A DNA stretch of 64,000 nt from Bursaphelenchus xylophilus (taxonomy: Eukaryota > Nematoda > Chromadorea > Rhabditida > Aphelenchoididae): positions 496,001 through 560,000 of the forward strand of contig CAJFCV020000001.1 of assembly GCA_904066235.2 (NCBI GenBank). Reading direction: 5' to 3'. The position numbers and the translations under genes were made by a program. Below the pieces are notes generated by a model. It was not told where the DNA came from. It made no database searches and saw only the letters and a list, made by a program, of their open reading frames with translations. Within the stretch, counting starts at the first letter, position 1. Each line of letters starts with the position of its first letter. Shown here in pieces: positions 9,575 to 19,816 of this stretch.

Positions 9575-12500
9575 ATGTTCCACTCTCTTCGCACTGTGCG
9601 CTCCCCTTCGCTTCAATTGGCCAGATCGTTGTCCCATCGGCAGATTCTCGACCCCAATTATGTGATGCCGGATGGGAGAGTGTTGTCGATTCAGCGTGCC
9701 GAGGAATCGGATCTCGATTTGCTCTTCAAATTCTTCAAGGAGAACTTTTCGGTTCAAGAGCCGCTTTCCCGTTATTTGGGCGTAAAATACGAGGATTTCG
9801 GCGACTTATTTTACTGTCCCATCTTCAAAGCGGCCCTCCAATCTGGACTGACGACTGTCGCGTACAATGGGGATCAAATGGTGGGGGGATCGACGGTCAC
9901 GGTGAACGACGTCACCAAGGAAAAGGTCGATTTTGGAAAAACCGAGTTTGGAGAAGGTAAGAAAAGACTGTAGAAACATCTAAACATCATTGTTAGGACG
10001 CATATAGGTCTGAAAAAAGTTTTGACATGAAGAAAATCGAATTTTAGCCCAATCTTAACCTAAAAAAGCCGAAATATCCGAGTTTCTGACAAAAAAGTAT
10101 CAAAATGTCTCCAAATCAACTAAAATTTATTTCGGATTTTGATGCAAAATTAATATATGATTTTCTCAAGAGGTTTTAAAAATTTCTTCTGTCTTTCGAA
10201 ACCGTATTTTAACCTAATTTTAACCTAAAAAGCCGAAAATTCCGGGTTTCTGGCCAAAAAGTATCAAAATGTCTCAAAATTAACGAAAATTTTTTAATGG
10301 ATTTGATGCAAAAATAATGGAAAATTGTTTTCAGAGGTTTTCAAAAGTTCTTCTTTCCTTAGAGATCGTATTTTACTTTCGTTTTGGCCAAAAAAGCCGG
10401 AAATTCCGGGTTTCTGGCCAAAAAGTATCAAAATGTCTCAAAATTAACGAAAAATTTTTTCGGATTTGATGCAAAAATAATGGAAAATTGTTTTCAGAGG
10501 TTTTCAAAAGTTCTTCTTTCCTTAGAGATCGTATTTTACTTTCGTTTTGGCCAAAAAAGCCGAAAAATCCGGGTTTCTGGCCAAAAAGTATCAAAATGTC
10601 TCAAAATTACCAAATATTTTTCCAGACTTTGATGCAAAAATAATGGACGGCTGTCCCTAGAGGCTTTAAAAATTTTTTATGATCTTAGACATCGTATTTT
10701 ACCTTCCTTTTGTTCAAAAAAGTCTAAAAAATCTGGGTTTCCGCCCAAAAAGTATCAAAATATCTCAAAATTACCGAAAAATTTTACAGATTTCGGTGCA
10801 AAAAATATGGAACATTGTCTTCAGAGTTTTAGAAAAACTTTCTGTCGTTAGAAATCGTATCTTAGACCAGTTTTGGCCAAAAATCCAAAAATATCCAAGT
10901 TTGTGACAAAAAAGTATCAAAAGGTCCCAAAATTACCAAATATATTTTTTAGATTTCTATACGAATATAAAGAAAGATTGTCTGCAGGGGTTTCAAAGTT
11001 GTTTTCACTCCTAGATATCGTATTTTACCCTTTTTTTGGCCTAAAAATCTTCAAAAATCACTATTTTTCGTTGAAAAGTATCAAAATGTCTCCAAAATAC
11101 CAAAAATTTTTCCAGATTTCAATGCCAATATAAAGGACGATTGTCTTCTGAGATTTTAAAATTTCTTCCTCTCCTTAAACACCGCATCTTAGCCTCGTTT
11201 TGGCCAAAAAACCAAAAAATCACTGTTTTTCGTCAAAAAGTATCAAAATGTCTCCAAAATACCAAAAATTTTTCCAGATTTCGACGAGAATATGAAGAAA
11301 TATGGGATTACCCGTCAAACCAGTTACATTTTCACCCTTCTTTCCCATGCTGAAGCGATTTCTGCCTCTCTTTTACCGCCAAATGTGGACAAACTTTGTC
11401 GAATCGAGACAGTCAGCGTTTGTCTTGGATATCGAGGGTAAGAAAAGGTCATTTCCGAGATTTTTAGAGCCCAAAATATCGTATATTGAACAAAAATACC
11501 CCAAAAAATATGAAATTTTGCTTTCAGATGCGATATTTCCCGAAAGTTGGCGATTGAATCGTCGAAATTGGCGATAGATCAAGGTCTGCAGGTCATGGAT
11601 TCCATATGCACCGCCGCCGCGTCCACCAGGGTCATGCATAATGTAAGTTGCGGCTTTTTCCCGAAAAGTTTGGTAAATCGCACAGTGCAGAAATATTTTT
11701 TCGGTTTGCACAGTGCGATCAACCGAGTTTGCGACAAAGCACAGTGCAAAAGGAGAAAAGACAAAATTTTGCACAGTGCAGCAACAAAAATTGTTTTTTG
11801 CACAGTGCAAGGAAATTTGTGCGACGCGATGACAAAGAAATGCTTGCACAGTGCGATCAACCGAGTTTGCGACAACGCACAGTGCAAAAACAGAAAAGAC
11901 AAATTTTCGCACAGTGCAAAACAAGAAAAAGCAATTTTTGCACAGTGCAAGGAAATCCGTTTCTGAAGAGCAACTTCGCTAAATTTCTGATCGCATTTTT
12001 TTTGCACTGTGCGAAAAACTGTTTTTTTCGCTGCACTGTGCGAAAATTTTTATTTTCTGGTTTTGCACGGTGCGATCGAAAATTTAGCGACATTGCACGG
12101 TGCAGGAACTGATTTTTCTTGCACAGTGCAAAAAATTTTTTCGTGTTTTGCACAGTGCGACAAACCGGGTTGCGATACTAGACGGGCCAAAAAGTCTAGA
12201 CATGTCTGCACAGTGCGCCGTCGTGCATGAAATTTGTCGCGCGGCGACAAGAAAATTTCACGGTGCAATGCGACACCGCACAGTGCAAAAAGATTGTTTT
12301 GAAAAAGGGTAAACAACGCACAGTGCGCTCTTCATTCGCACCCCGCCAAATTTTTATCGCGCGACATCTCGTCGCGTCGCCGAATTCATGCGCCCGCACG
12401 GTGCGAAAACGTGTCAAGACTTTTTGGCCCGCCTAGTACCGCACCGTGCAAAATGAGAGAAGGCCAATTTTGGCAGAGTGCGGCGACAAAAAACAGCTTT

Positions 12501-12832
12501 TTGCACCGTGCAAGCAAGAAGACGCACAGTGCGATAAAAGGCTTGGCGATATTGCACGGTGCAGAAAATTGAGTTCTTCTTGTACCGTGCAAAAATTGTG
12601 TTTTTTTAACACAGTGAAAAGTTAATATAACTTTTATTTTCAGCTCGGTTTGGCCAACAAATTCCCAGTTTTGTACCAAAACATTACCGATCACGGCCGA
12701 CATATTGTTCCAAGCCCTTTGGAAGACAACAACACTTCTTGCAACGTCATGCAAGGGCCAATGGAACACATCGCCAAACTCCAAGCACCAAGACCGGAGA
12801 AAATTAAAGAGGTTTTGAAGCAGCAGAAATGA
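9575..12832 (+). CDS. GNAT-family N-acetyltransferase (arylalkylamine-type), paralog 2
   Basis: Exons are 9575-9956, 11278-11437, 11528-11642 and 12644-12832, giving 281 aa. The first three exons have exactly the lengths of paralog 1 (382, 160, 115). The protein has the same Arg-rich N-terminus, the same GNAT N-terminal helix (IQRAEESDLDLLFKFFKENF), the motif-A segment SVCLGYRGCDISRKLAIESS and the CTAAASTRVMHNLGL tail. It ends in a lysine-rich KIKEVLKQQK. As in its neighbours, Asp replaces the usual loop glycine. Intron 1 is enlarged to 1.3 kb by a 163-bp x 8 tandem array. Intron 3 is enlarged to 1 kb by GCACNGTGC palindromes. The substrate is unknown. Confidence in GNAT assignment is good; confidence in activity is low. 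Confidence 0.82.
10060..11277. repeat. 163-bp tandem repeat array, 8 units
   Basis: The phrase GTATCAAAATGTCTC recurs at 10097, 10261, 10425, 10588, 10752, 10914, 11078 and 11240, spaced 162-164 bases. Each unit continues through an acceptor-like stretch into a segment resembling the first ~25 bases of exon 2 of the host gene (CAG then ATTTCRAYGMSAATATRAAG). It then has TCTTTCCTTAGAGATCGTAT and TTTTGGCCAAAAAAGCC. The array occupies nearly all of intron 1 of GNAT paralog 2. Confidence 0.92.
11683..12615. repeat. GCACNGTGC palindrome array in intron 3
   Basis: About 25 palindromes lie in 930 bp, nearly all of intron 3 of GNAT paralog 2. A ~140-base block (palindrome, then GATCAACCGAGTTTGCGACAA, then further palindromes) is duplicated at about 11706 and 11845. 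The spacer phrase recurs inverted near 4411, so spacers as well as palindromes are shared between arrays. Confidence 0.9.
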
Positions 12833-12997
12833 TGCCAGAATCACGTTTTTTAACTGACTGGAGTAAAATGAAAATAAAAACTGCTTTAAAAATTTCGAGC
12901 TTTTTTTTAAATATTTTTTTTTTGATTTTTTATTTAAAATAAGGTTGTGACAACGCATAGTGCAAACCGAGAAAAAAGAAAAATTTTCGGAAAAAGT

Positions 12998-13917
12998 TCC
13001 TTATTTTGGCGACAACAAAGGTACTCCGCGAACTGCGCCCAAGCTTGGGCACTAAAGTTAGGAAAAAACGCCTCGACCTAGCTGGCACTGAATTACTGTA
13101 ATAGCTCTATAGTCTTAAGGGCACATACGAAGGCTGTGACGACTTATTTAGTTCCATACGGAGGCAATAAGTTCAGTTCCGGACATGTTTCATCGTATAA
13201 AGTGTAAAATCACACAGGCTGCAGCCGTTTTTGAAGGGTAAGGTGGTACGTAAAAAAAGAAGGTACCTCACTGACTAAATCCACTGTCCGGGCATTGAAA
13301 ACGATGAATTGAGCGTGCACGCTAAATTTGGGCAAATTCTGACCAGTTTCCGCAAAGTTATAAGTTGTGGCCAGGGGTGGCAAACGGGCCTCTTTTTCCA
13401 AATTTCAGGCCCGGGGCCCGGCCCGGCAAAATCCCAGGCCCGGCCCGGCCCGGTTCAAAATTTTGCAGGCCCGGCCCGGCCCGGCCCGGTAAAAGCCCGG
13501 TTAGGGCGCGAGCTGGAAATTTTCCTTTGATCTTACCGCCTCTGTAGTGTGCTAAAATCTGCTAAGAACTATCCTATATGTATTATATGTTCTAATTTGG
13601 ACCTTATATTATAACATATATGCAAAAAAGTACTATAAAGTAATAAACTATTGTAGAACTTGATATACTAAAAATACAAACCTATCCAAAAATTTTTCCG
13701 GCGCGAAAACATTGAATGCCAAACGCTTGGCATTTCGACAAAACCGGGCCGGGCCGGGCCTGAAAATGGCTCAGGCCCGCGGCCCGGCCCGGTAAAAGCA
13801 GGCCCGGCCCGGCCCGTTTCAAAATTTGCCAGGGCCGGCCCGTTTAGGCCCGATCGGGCCGGGCTTCGCCGGGCCGGGCCGGCCCGGTGGCCACCCCTGG
13901 TTGTGGCCAAAATAAGG
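12998..13917. mobile_element. Inverted-repeat element (GTTCCTTATTTTGGC ends) carrying a nested hAT element
   Basis: The left end GTTCCTTATTTTGGCGACAA is mirrored by TTGTGGCCAAAATAAGGAAC at the right end. A second copy in opposite orientation lies at 42873-43240, including the phrases AACTGCGCCCAAGCTTGGG-like, GCTGCAGCC and TTGAGCGTGCACGCT. This copy is interrupted by the GGCCC-rich element at 13372-13899. Without the insertion it would be about 390 bp. No coding capacity. Confidence 0.8.
13372..13899. mobile_element. hAT-like non-autonomous element with 8-bp target duplication
   Basis: It starts CAGGGGTGGCAAACGGGCC and ends GGCCACCCCTG. The same eight bases, GTTGTGGC, flank it at 13364-13371 and 13900-13907. 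CAGGGGTG ends plus an 8-bp target duplication are the hAT signature. The subterminal regions are repeated GGCCCGGCCC tracts and the centre is AT-rich. No transposase is encoded. Confidence 0.92.
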
Positions 13918-13926
13918 AACTTTTAC

Positions 13927-14120
13927 CAAATTTTTGCGCAGTGCAGCAATGAAAGCTGTTTTTTTGCGGTGCAGACAATAAAATGCACGGTGCAACAAAA
14001 AACTGTGCGACATTGCATGGTGCAGAATTTGATTTTTGTTGCACAGTGCAAAAAAATTTTTTTTTTGCTTTCACCGTACCGTGCAAAAAAAAAGAAAAAA
14101 AATTTCGCACAGTGCAGTGC
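13927..14120. repeat. GCACNGTGC palindrome cluster
   Basis: Six or so palindromes lie just beyond the nested element, followed at 14150-14260 by the inverted copy of the sequence at 4200-4315. The stretch from there to 15150 holds no gene that I can support. It contains R1-like fragments and a lone M1 end at 14846-14870. Confidence 0.75.
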
Positions 14121-15151
14121 CGTTTTCTGATCTAAAATTTGTATTTTAGTCTAAGTCGCTTATCAATTCATTTCGATGGAAATGGAAGTGAAGTGTTTAT
14201 GAGTCCGTTTAAAACGATAAAACTTGCCCTTTTCGGGTACAACTGATTTTTTACGAAAATAGAAAAAAATTTTTTTCGTTTTGCAAGTTATTTTTTTATT
14301 GGAGAAGAAAAAAAAATTTTGTTTTCAATTTTGCCAAATTTTGAAATCTCAGCGTTGCATGTCGAATACTTTTGACTTTTCTTTTGATGATTTTTCAGAC
14401 CAAGTAATCAAAAGCGTAAGGTAACAAACTACATTTCTCCAAGTTTCCCCCTTTTCTTTTTGATGATAAATGAATTATCTGCTCATATTTTATTGACAAC
14501 CTTGTGGGAGCGTTGCGTGCTTTCTTACAAATTTCCTTGCGCCACATTTTCTTGATTACTATCGACCATGCTGTTTGTGATCAGTGAAGTTTCGATTAAA
14601 GATTGAAAATATTGTTGTGAGCAGTACATATAAGATGGCTGCAGCTTGTGAGATGGGACTTGTCGCCGCTCTGTTTTTAGTCACTACTACATAGAGTTTT
14701 CATAAAGTGCGTAGAAGAAAAAAAATTTTAAAAAATATCTATGAACCCGCGTTTTGCAGAAACGACAGAGATTTTTGGGCCGAAAGTTGAAAAAATATGG
14801 CCTTTTTTTACGTTTTTTTGTAATATTTCGCACGGTTACTGTACATGTCTGTCGGGAAAATAATGAACACTTTTGCACTGTGCGATTGTCTAGTGCGCTG
14901 TTTTTAGGTCGCATTTTTCCCAAAAAGTTGGAAAAAATGCGACATTTTTTTTGCGAATTTTGGCATGAAAAATTTTGTACCTATATACTGCTACCATAGA
15001 GTGTGAGATTTCCACAAAAAATCAAGTTTTTCCACACGAAACTAGCGAAGTTATCGCCAAAAAATGATCTCCTCTCTCTCGGCTGCAAAGAATGCTGAAG
15101 CTAGGAGAAAATGAGCATTCAAAAAGGTCCAAAAAATTTATAAAAATACTA

Positions 15152-15307
15152 TCAGTCTGTCGGGAAAATAATGAGCACACTGTCGCTGCGCCAATCGCGT
15201 CGCTGAAGTGAAAAGAAATTTCATTTTCTCCGCGACACAATTCATTTTCTCGGCGGCGATGCGATTTTCGACGCGACAAAGTGCTCATTATTTTCCCGAC
15301 AGACTGA
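15152..15307. mobile_element. MITE, family M1 (GAGCA subfamily)
   Basis: A 156-bp intact copy with TATCAGTCTGTCGGG ends and GTCGCTGAAGTGAAAAG interior, intergenic upstream of GNAT paralog 3. Confidence 0.9.
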
Positions 15308-15353
15308 TAGCAACAATTATTTTGTCGATTCGTTATTTCGTGCGTTCGATTTT

Positions 15354-15449
15354 TTTGTCGGGAAAATAATGTGGATTTGTCGCAGCAAAATTTCTCGCCT
15401 CCTCAAAACTGGGCAAGACGCTACGAATCCACATTATTTTCCCGCCAAA
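15354..15449. mobile_element. MITE, family M1 (GTGGATTT subfamily)
   Basis: A short ~95-bp copy with TGTCGGGAAAATAATGTGGA and its complement at the two ends, about 50 bases upstream of the start of GNAT paralog 3. Confidence 0.8.
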
Positions 15450-15497
15450 CGAATATGCATAATAAAAGAGTATTATGACGTCATTTTTAACCTCAGG

Positions 15498-17512
15498 ATG
15501 ACGTCACTTTTCCGCTCCACTCGCCATTACATTCCGGCTTCCGTTCGCTACGCCACTTCTCGCTTCACTTTGGACCCTAAATACGTTGTTCCGGACGGGC
15601 GTGTACTCTCCATTCAGCAGGGAAACGACCATGATTTGGAGCTGATTTTGAAATTCTTCAAAGCCAACTTTTCCGTTCAAGAGCCCATTTCTCGAGCTTT
15701 GAATATCACGTATGAGGAGCTGGAGCACGCCTTCTACAGACCTGTTTTCAAACAAGCGCTGCAGAGTGGGCTAAGCACGCTGGCGTTTCATGGCGACGAA
15801 TTGGTCGCGGTTTCGACGGTTACTGTGGTTCCGGCGGAGAAAAAACAAGTCGATTTGACGCTGAAAGACCTTGGACCGAGTAAGTTTTGGCCTGAAAATT
15901 CTTTGTGACACCTGAAAAAACCATACGAACTCCAGATGGCCGTATTTTACAAATTTTACCTGCAGAAAAGCAAAAAAATCTCGAATTTATAGCAAAAAAG
16001 GCTGAAAATTCTATTTTTTATCTTCTTAAATTACTTTTCAGCTGTTCTAAGCAGTTATAAACTATTCAAATGTCCGTATTTTACATTTTCAACTCGTATT
16101 TTACTTCTCTTCTCCCTTTTCTTCCACTGAGATTCGAACCCGCGACTATTCAACCACCGTTGCTTAACTCGCCAGATCGGACGGGATGACGTTTTCGCGA
16201 TTTTTTCGAAATTCCTTTGGCGCCAAATCGGCGCGGGTTCGAATCCCAGTGGAAGCATAAGATGAAAATACTCGATTTTGTCTACGAAGTTGCTGTAAAA
16301 AGCAGCAAAAATCAATAAAAAAATACTATTTAGAGCTCACAAAAAAATTTTAACATGCTTTTTTTTGGTGATTGCATCTAAAATTCAACAATTTTCAGTG
16401 GTCGACGAGAATATGAAGAAGTTTGGAATCAAGCGAGTTGAATCTGGATGTCTTTTCACTTTTTTGAACTATTTGGAAACGGTTTCACTTCATTTCTTGC
16501 CCGAAGGAACAAAGAAAATTGTCAGAGCAGAGGCTGGGAGTGTCTGTCCGACTTTTCGAGGGTAAGTTTGAAGATGTGCAATAATTGAAAAAAATGCCAA
16601 ATTGGTCAAAAAGCATTACAAATGAGCTGGGCAGGTTCAAAAATGGGCGAAATGACAATATGACTAAAATGCCCAACTTGCCCAAAATTTCCAAATTGCC
16701 CAAAAATGATGAAAATTCGCTAAAATCAATAAAAAAAGGACTAAAAAATCAGTTTAACATAATTTTGGGTAATTTTCAGAGGTGATGTTCGTCGAAAATT
16801 GGCGATTGAAACTTCGAAATTGGCCGCGAAAAGAGGTCTGGAAATCATGGATACAATGTGCTCGGCAACAGCTTCCACTAAAGTCATGAAAGACGTAAGA
16901 TGACTTTTCTTTTTCACCAATTTTTTAAAACTTTTCATTGAACTGTGCAGTTGGAAAGAATTATTTTTTTCGCACGGTGCGAAAATTTTGTTGCTGGAAA
17001 TTGCACTGTGCAAAAAATTTTCTGTATTGAAAAACCGCACAGTGCGAAAAAATAAAAATAATTTTGCACTGTGCGGACAAAAATTTCGTGCTTTTGTTTT
17101 GCACTGTGCAACAAATTTTCTGTATTGAAATATCGCACAGTGCAAAACAAAAATAAAAATAATTTTGCACTGTGCGCACAAAAATTTTGGGCTTATTTTT
17201 TGCACTGTGCAAAAAACATTTGGAAAAAACGCACAGTGCAAAAAAATTAAAATCTTTTTTTTTCTGCACAGTGCAAACGAAATTTTTTTCTTCAATTTCA
17301 AAAATTTTCAGCTGGGCTTCAAAAAGAAATTTTCCTTGGTGTTTTCTGACTGCACGTATCACGGAAAGCCGATTTTCTCCAAGCCATTGTATGACAATAA
17401 TGACTCGTTCAACGTAATGCACGGAAATATTCAGCACATCATTCTACAGCCCTGCCCAAAGCCCGAAACTATCGAGAAATATCTGAAGCCACAGGCGCAA
17501 GCAAGTGGTTAG
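15498..17512 (+). CDS. GNAT-family N-acetyltransferase (arylalkylamine-type), paralog 3
   Basis: Exons are 15498-15879, 16399-16561, 16780-16894 and 17312-17512, giving 286 aa. Exon lengths match paralogs 1 and 2 except for one extra codon in exon 2. The ATG follows CCTCAG-G, a likely trans-splice acceptor. The N-terminus (FRSTRHYIPASVRYATSRF) is again Arg/Ser-rich and presequence-like. Conserved blocks are RVLSIQQGNDHDLELILKFF, VDENMKKFGIKR, EAGSVCPTFRGGDVRRKLAI and CSATASTKVMKDLGF. It is the most diverged of the three tandem genes. Intron 1 contains a tRNA-like foldback and intron 3 contains GCACNGTGC palindromes. Enzyme class is inferred from the GNAT pattern; the glycine of the acetyl-CoA loop is replaced by Asp here too. 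Confidence 0.82.
16112..16258. repeat. Foldback with tRNA-like ends
   Basis: In intron 1 of GNAT paralog 3. The left end TTCCACTGAGATTCGAACCC and the right end GGGTTCGAATCCCAGTGGAA are inverted copies that each contain a B-box-like GGTTCGAATC. The inward sequence CTGGCGAGTTAAGCAACGG on the minus strand resembles an A-box. It is probably a tRNA-derived inverted duplication; no intact tRNA cloverleaf is visible. Confidence 0.6.
16941..17278. repeat. GCACNGTGC palindrome array in intron 3
   Basis: About ten palindromes fill most of the 417-base third intron of GNAT paralog 3, with TTTCTGTATTGAAA spacers repeated twice. Confidence 0.85.
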
Positions 17513-17951
17513 ATTTGTTTTAACTTGGAATAGAGTTTTGACATTTCGACAGTGTTTGAATTTTTTTGAGATTTTTAGATTAATTTAGATTTTTTATTTA
17601 TATTTTTTTTAAGATTGTTTTATTTTTTTTTTAAATTTTTTTGTTTTTTTTTAATTTTTCGATTTTTTTAGATTTTTTAAAATTTTTCTTGAGATTTTTT
17701 ATTTATTTTTTGATTTTTTTTAGGTATTTTTAATTTTTTTTTTGTGATTTTAAAAACTTTTTTGTGATTTTTTATTTTTTTTTGCAAAATTTTTCAAAAT
17801 TATGTGAATTTCAAAAAAAAATTATTCAAATTTTTGTTTTCAATTCAAAATTATTCAAATTTCACCTCAAAAACTCCAAATTCCCGCACCGCAAAATTCC
17901 TCATTCTTCCCGAAACTTTGGTCGGTTTACAGTCGCCTCTTTGCTTCGGAA

Positions 17952-19816
17952 ATGGATTCTCTGCTCGTTTGCACATTCATCGGGTTCTTGGCCCAAAAAG
18001 TGCACGGATATACGGCGCATCAGGACGTTGTGACCCTGACTTCTAGTAACCAGGAATTCGAGATCATGTCGGATCCGTTCCGGCTGATCTTCACACAGGA
18101 CCCCTCGTGCACTAAGTGAGTCTCAGTGAACTTTGTATAATAGTTTTTTTTTAATCTTTTTATCATCGGCTTTCAGGCTCTACCAATGCGTGTGTTTCCC
18201 CACCGAGGACGCGGAAATGCGCGTCGTCCAGATGTTGGACGGTCTTCCCGAATGCACAAGACAAGGTGGATTCGTGTGTGGCGCCGAGGGCATCTTCAGC
18301 ATTCATCTCGCGTTGGATGGAACCATGTTTTCCGTGGAGAACGCGGAGCTCGCCCATCTGCCCAAACCCAAGATTCAGATGCGACAGAACGCGTTGTTGC
18401 GTCAAGTGCCGGTGATCCAGATGCGCGTGCAGCTTGGAGGCAACTGTCAGAAGCCAGCCAAAGTCGAAGCTGTAAGTTTTGGGAGGATTATTGAGGTTTG
18501 AAGAAATTTGACGAAATGTCAAAAAATTTATTGGATTTTTAAAAATGATTGAAGAGGGTTAATCCCTGTTAAAATGGTGCTTAGGCAGTAAATTGGGTTA
18601 TTCAGGCACAATTTTTCCAAATTTCAAAAATTTGACGAAATGCCACAAAATTTATTAGTTTTTTGGAATCCGATTTTTTAAGACCATGCAAAATTATTGC
18701 AGCTAAACATGATCTTAAAAATTCCACAACGTTTAGAAACAACTAGAAAAGCGGAAGTCGAGCTCTAATTGCGCCATTATCGATCGAATTTTTGTGACAC
18801 TTCGCTCCAAAAAGGTGGTCTTAAAGATACGATCTTTTCACCCGATCATCCAAAATTGAGCGACTTGATAAATGGTGAATTGGAAAGAGTAGACAGTTAT
18901 CTCTCTGTTAGAGGTTCAGAAATTTGTATGTGTTATTCAGTCTTTGAGATATTCGACTTCAAACTTCCCAAAATTGAGAACTTTGCAATCGCCTAGCGGG
19001 CGACGTTTAGTCACGAATCCTACAAAAATGGGCGATCAGCACTACAACATCATTCTCAATCATCATGCAAAGTTTCAGAACGTTTTCTGGCTCGAAACTC
19101 GACTTATTGAGCCATCTTTCCTGCTATTATAATGATTGAAATCGTTGCCCGGGCTTTTCGCAAAATGACAAAATCCGTGGCATTCCGCAACTAGAGATAT
19201 TTTAATTATCAAACTCATCAAACATGGTGTTTTTGAAAGACAAACCAGACCTACTATAACAAGAAAAATTCACTGATAGGGTCTATAGCTTTTTTCTGTC
19301 AAGATTTTGTTCAATACTGGGCTAAATTACAATTTTTGTAATTTCTCGAAGAAGCCAAAAAACATTATTTAACAGTACGCCAAACATTTGTTTTCGTGGC
19401 GTGACGCGACCAGAATTCCGTGAAAAAACGTTGTGTTCTGAGTTCTATTTTTTGCATAAGACGAGATTTCTAACAATTTGACGAAATGTCACAAAAATTA
19501 TTGATTTTTAAAAAATTCGGAATTTGATTTAATTTGCTAAATTTTACGTTTAAATATAGCTCGCATTCCTAGAAAAATCAGATTCTTCAATATGCACATG
19601 TTTTCGACAATTTGACGAAATGTCACAAAAATTATTGATTTTTCAAAAATGCCCTCAAACCTTGAAACTTCATTTTTTTACAATATTTGACATTTTCAGC
19701 AACATCTCAAGAAATTCACCGCTGCTCCGCCTAATAAGGCCGATAAAGCGGTTGGTTGTCCGGATTGTGATGCCTGCCACCTCGAGGGACCCGGCTTCGG
19801 AAAACCCGAGTTGTAA
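17952..19816 (+). CDS. Secreted cysteine-rich protein of unknown function
   Basis: Exons are 17952-18115, 18177-18471 and 19700-19816, giving 191 aa with consistent phases. The first 19 residues (MDSLLVCTFIGFLAQKVHG) form a signal peptide. The mature part has a LYQCVCFP..PECTRQGGFVCGAEG segment, then a longer stretch rich in Val, Gln and Met (QVPVIQMRVQLGGNCQKP). It ends in a short C-terminal CPDCDACHLEGPGFGKPEL with four potentially paired cysteines. No transmembrane segment is seen after the signal. I do not recognise the family. Codon use is more GC-rich than the flanks, supporting a real gene. AATAAA at about 19882 is a candidate poly(A) signal. Intron 2 (1.2 kb) has four copies of a TTTGACGAAATGTCACAAAA phrase. 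Confidence 0.75.

Noticed and set aside
11373..11924. 183-aa minus-strand frame across GNAT paralog 2
   Set aside because: It is the antisense of exons 2-3 plus palindrome repeats.
3770..12615. Palindrome arrays as a CRISPR array
   Set aside because: The repeat is only 9-13 bases, spacers are AT-rich and of uneven length, and the host genes are spliced eukaryotic genes.
13309..13910. Gly/Pro/Arg-rich frames on both strands
   Set aside because: They come from the GGCCCGGCCC subterminal repeats of the hAT-like element.
14640..14695. Short frame MAAACEMGLVAALFLVTTT behind a TATAAG
   Set aside because: Nineteen codons only, no downstream exon in phase could be found; insufficient evidence.
18163..18522. 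119-aa minus-strand frame
   Set aside because: It is antisense to exon 2 of the secreted Cys-rich gene.
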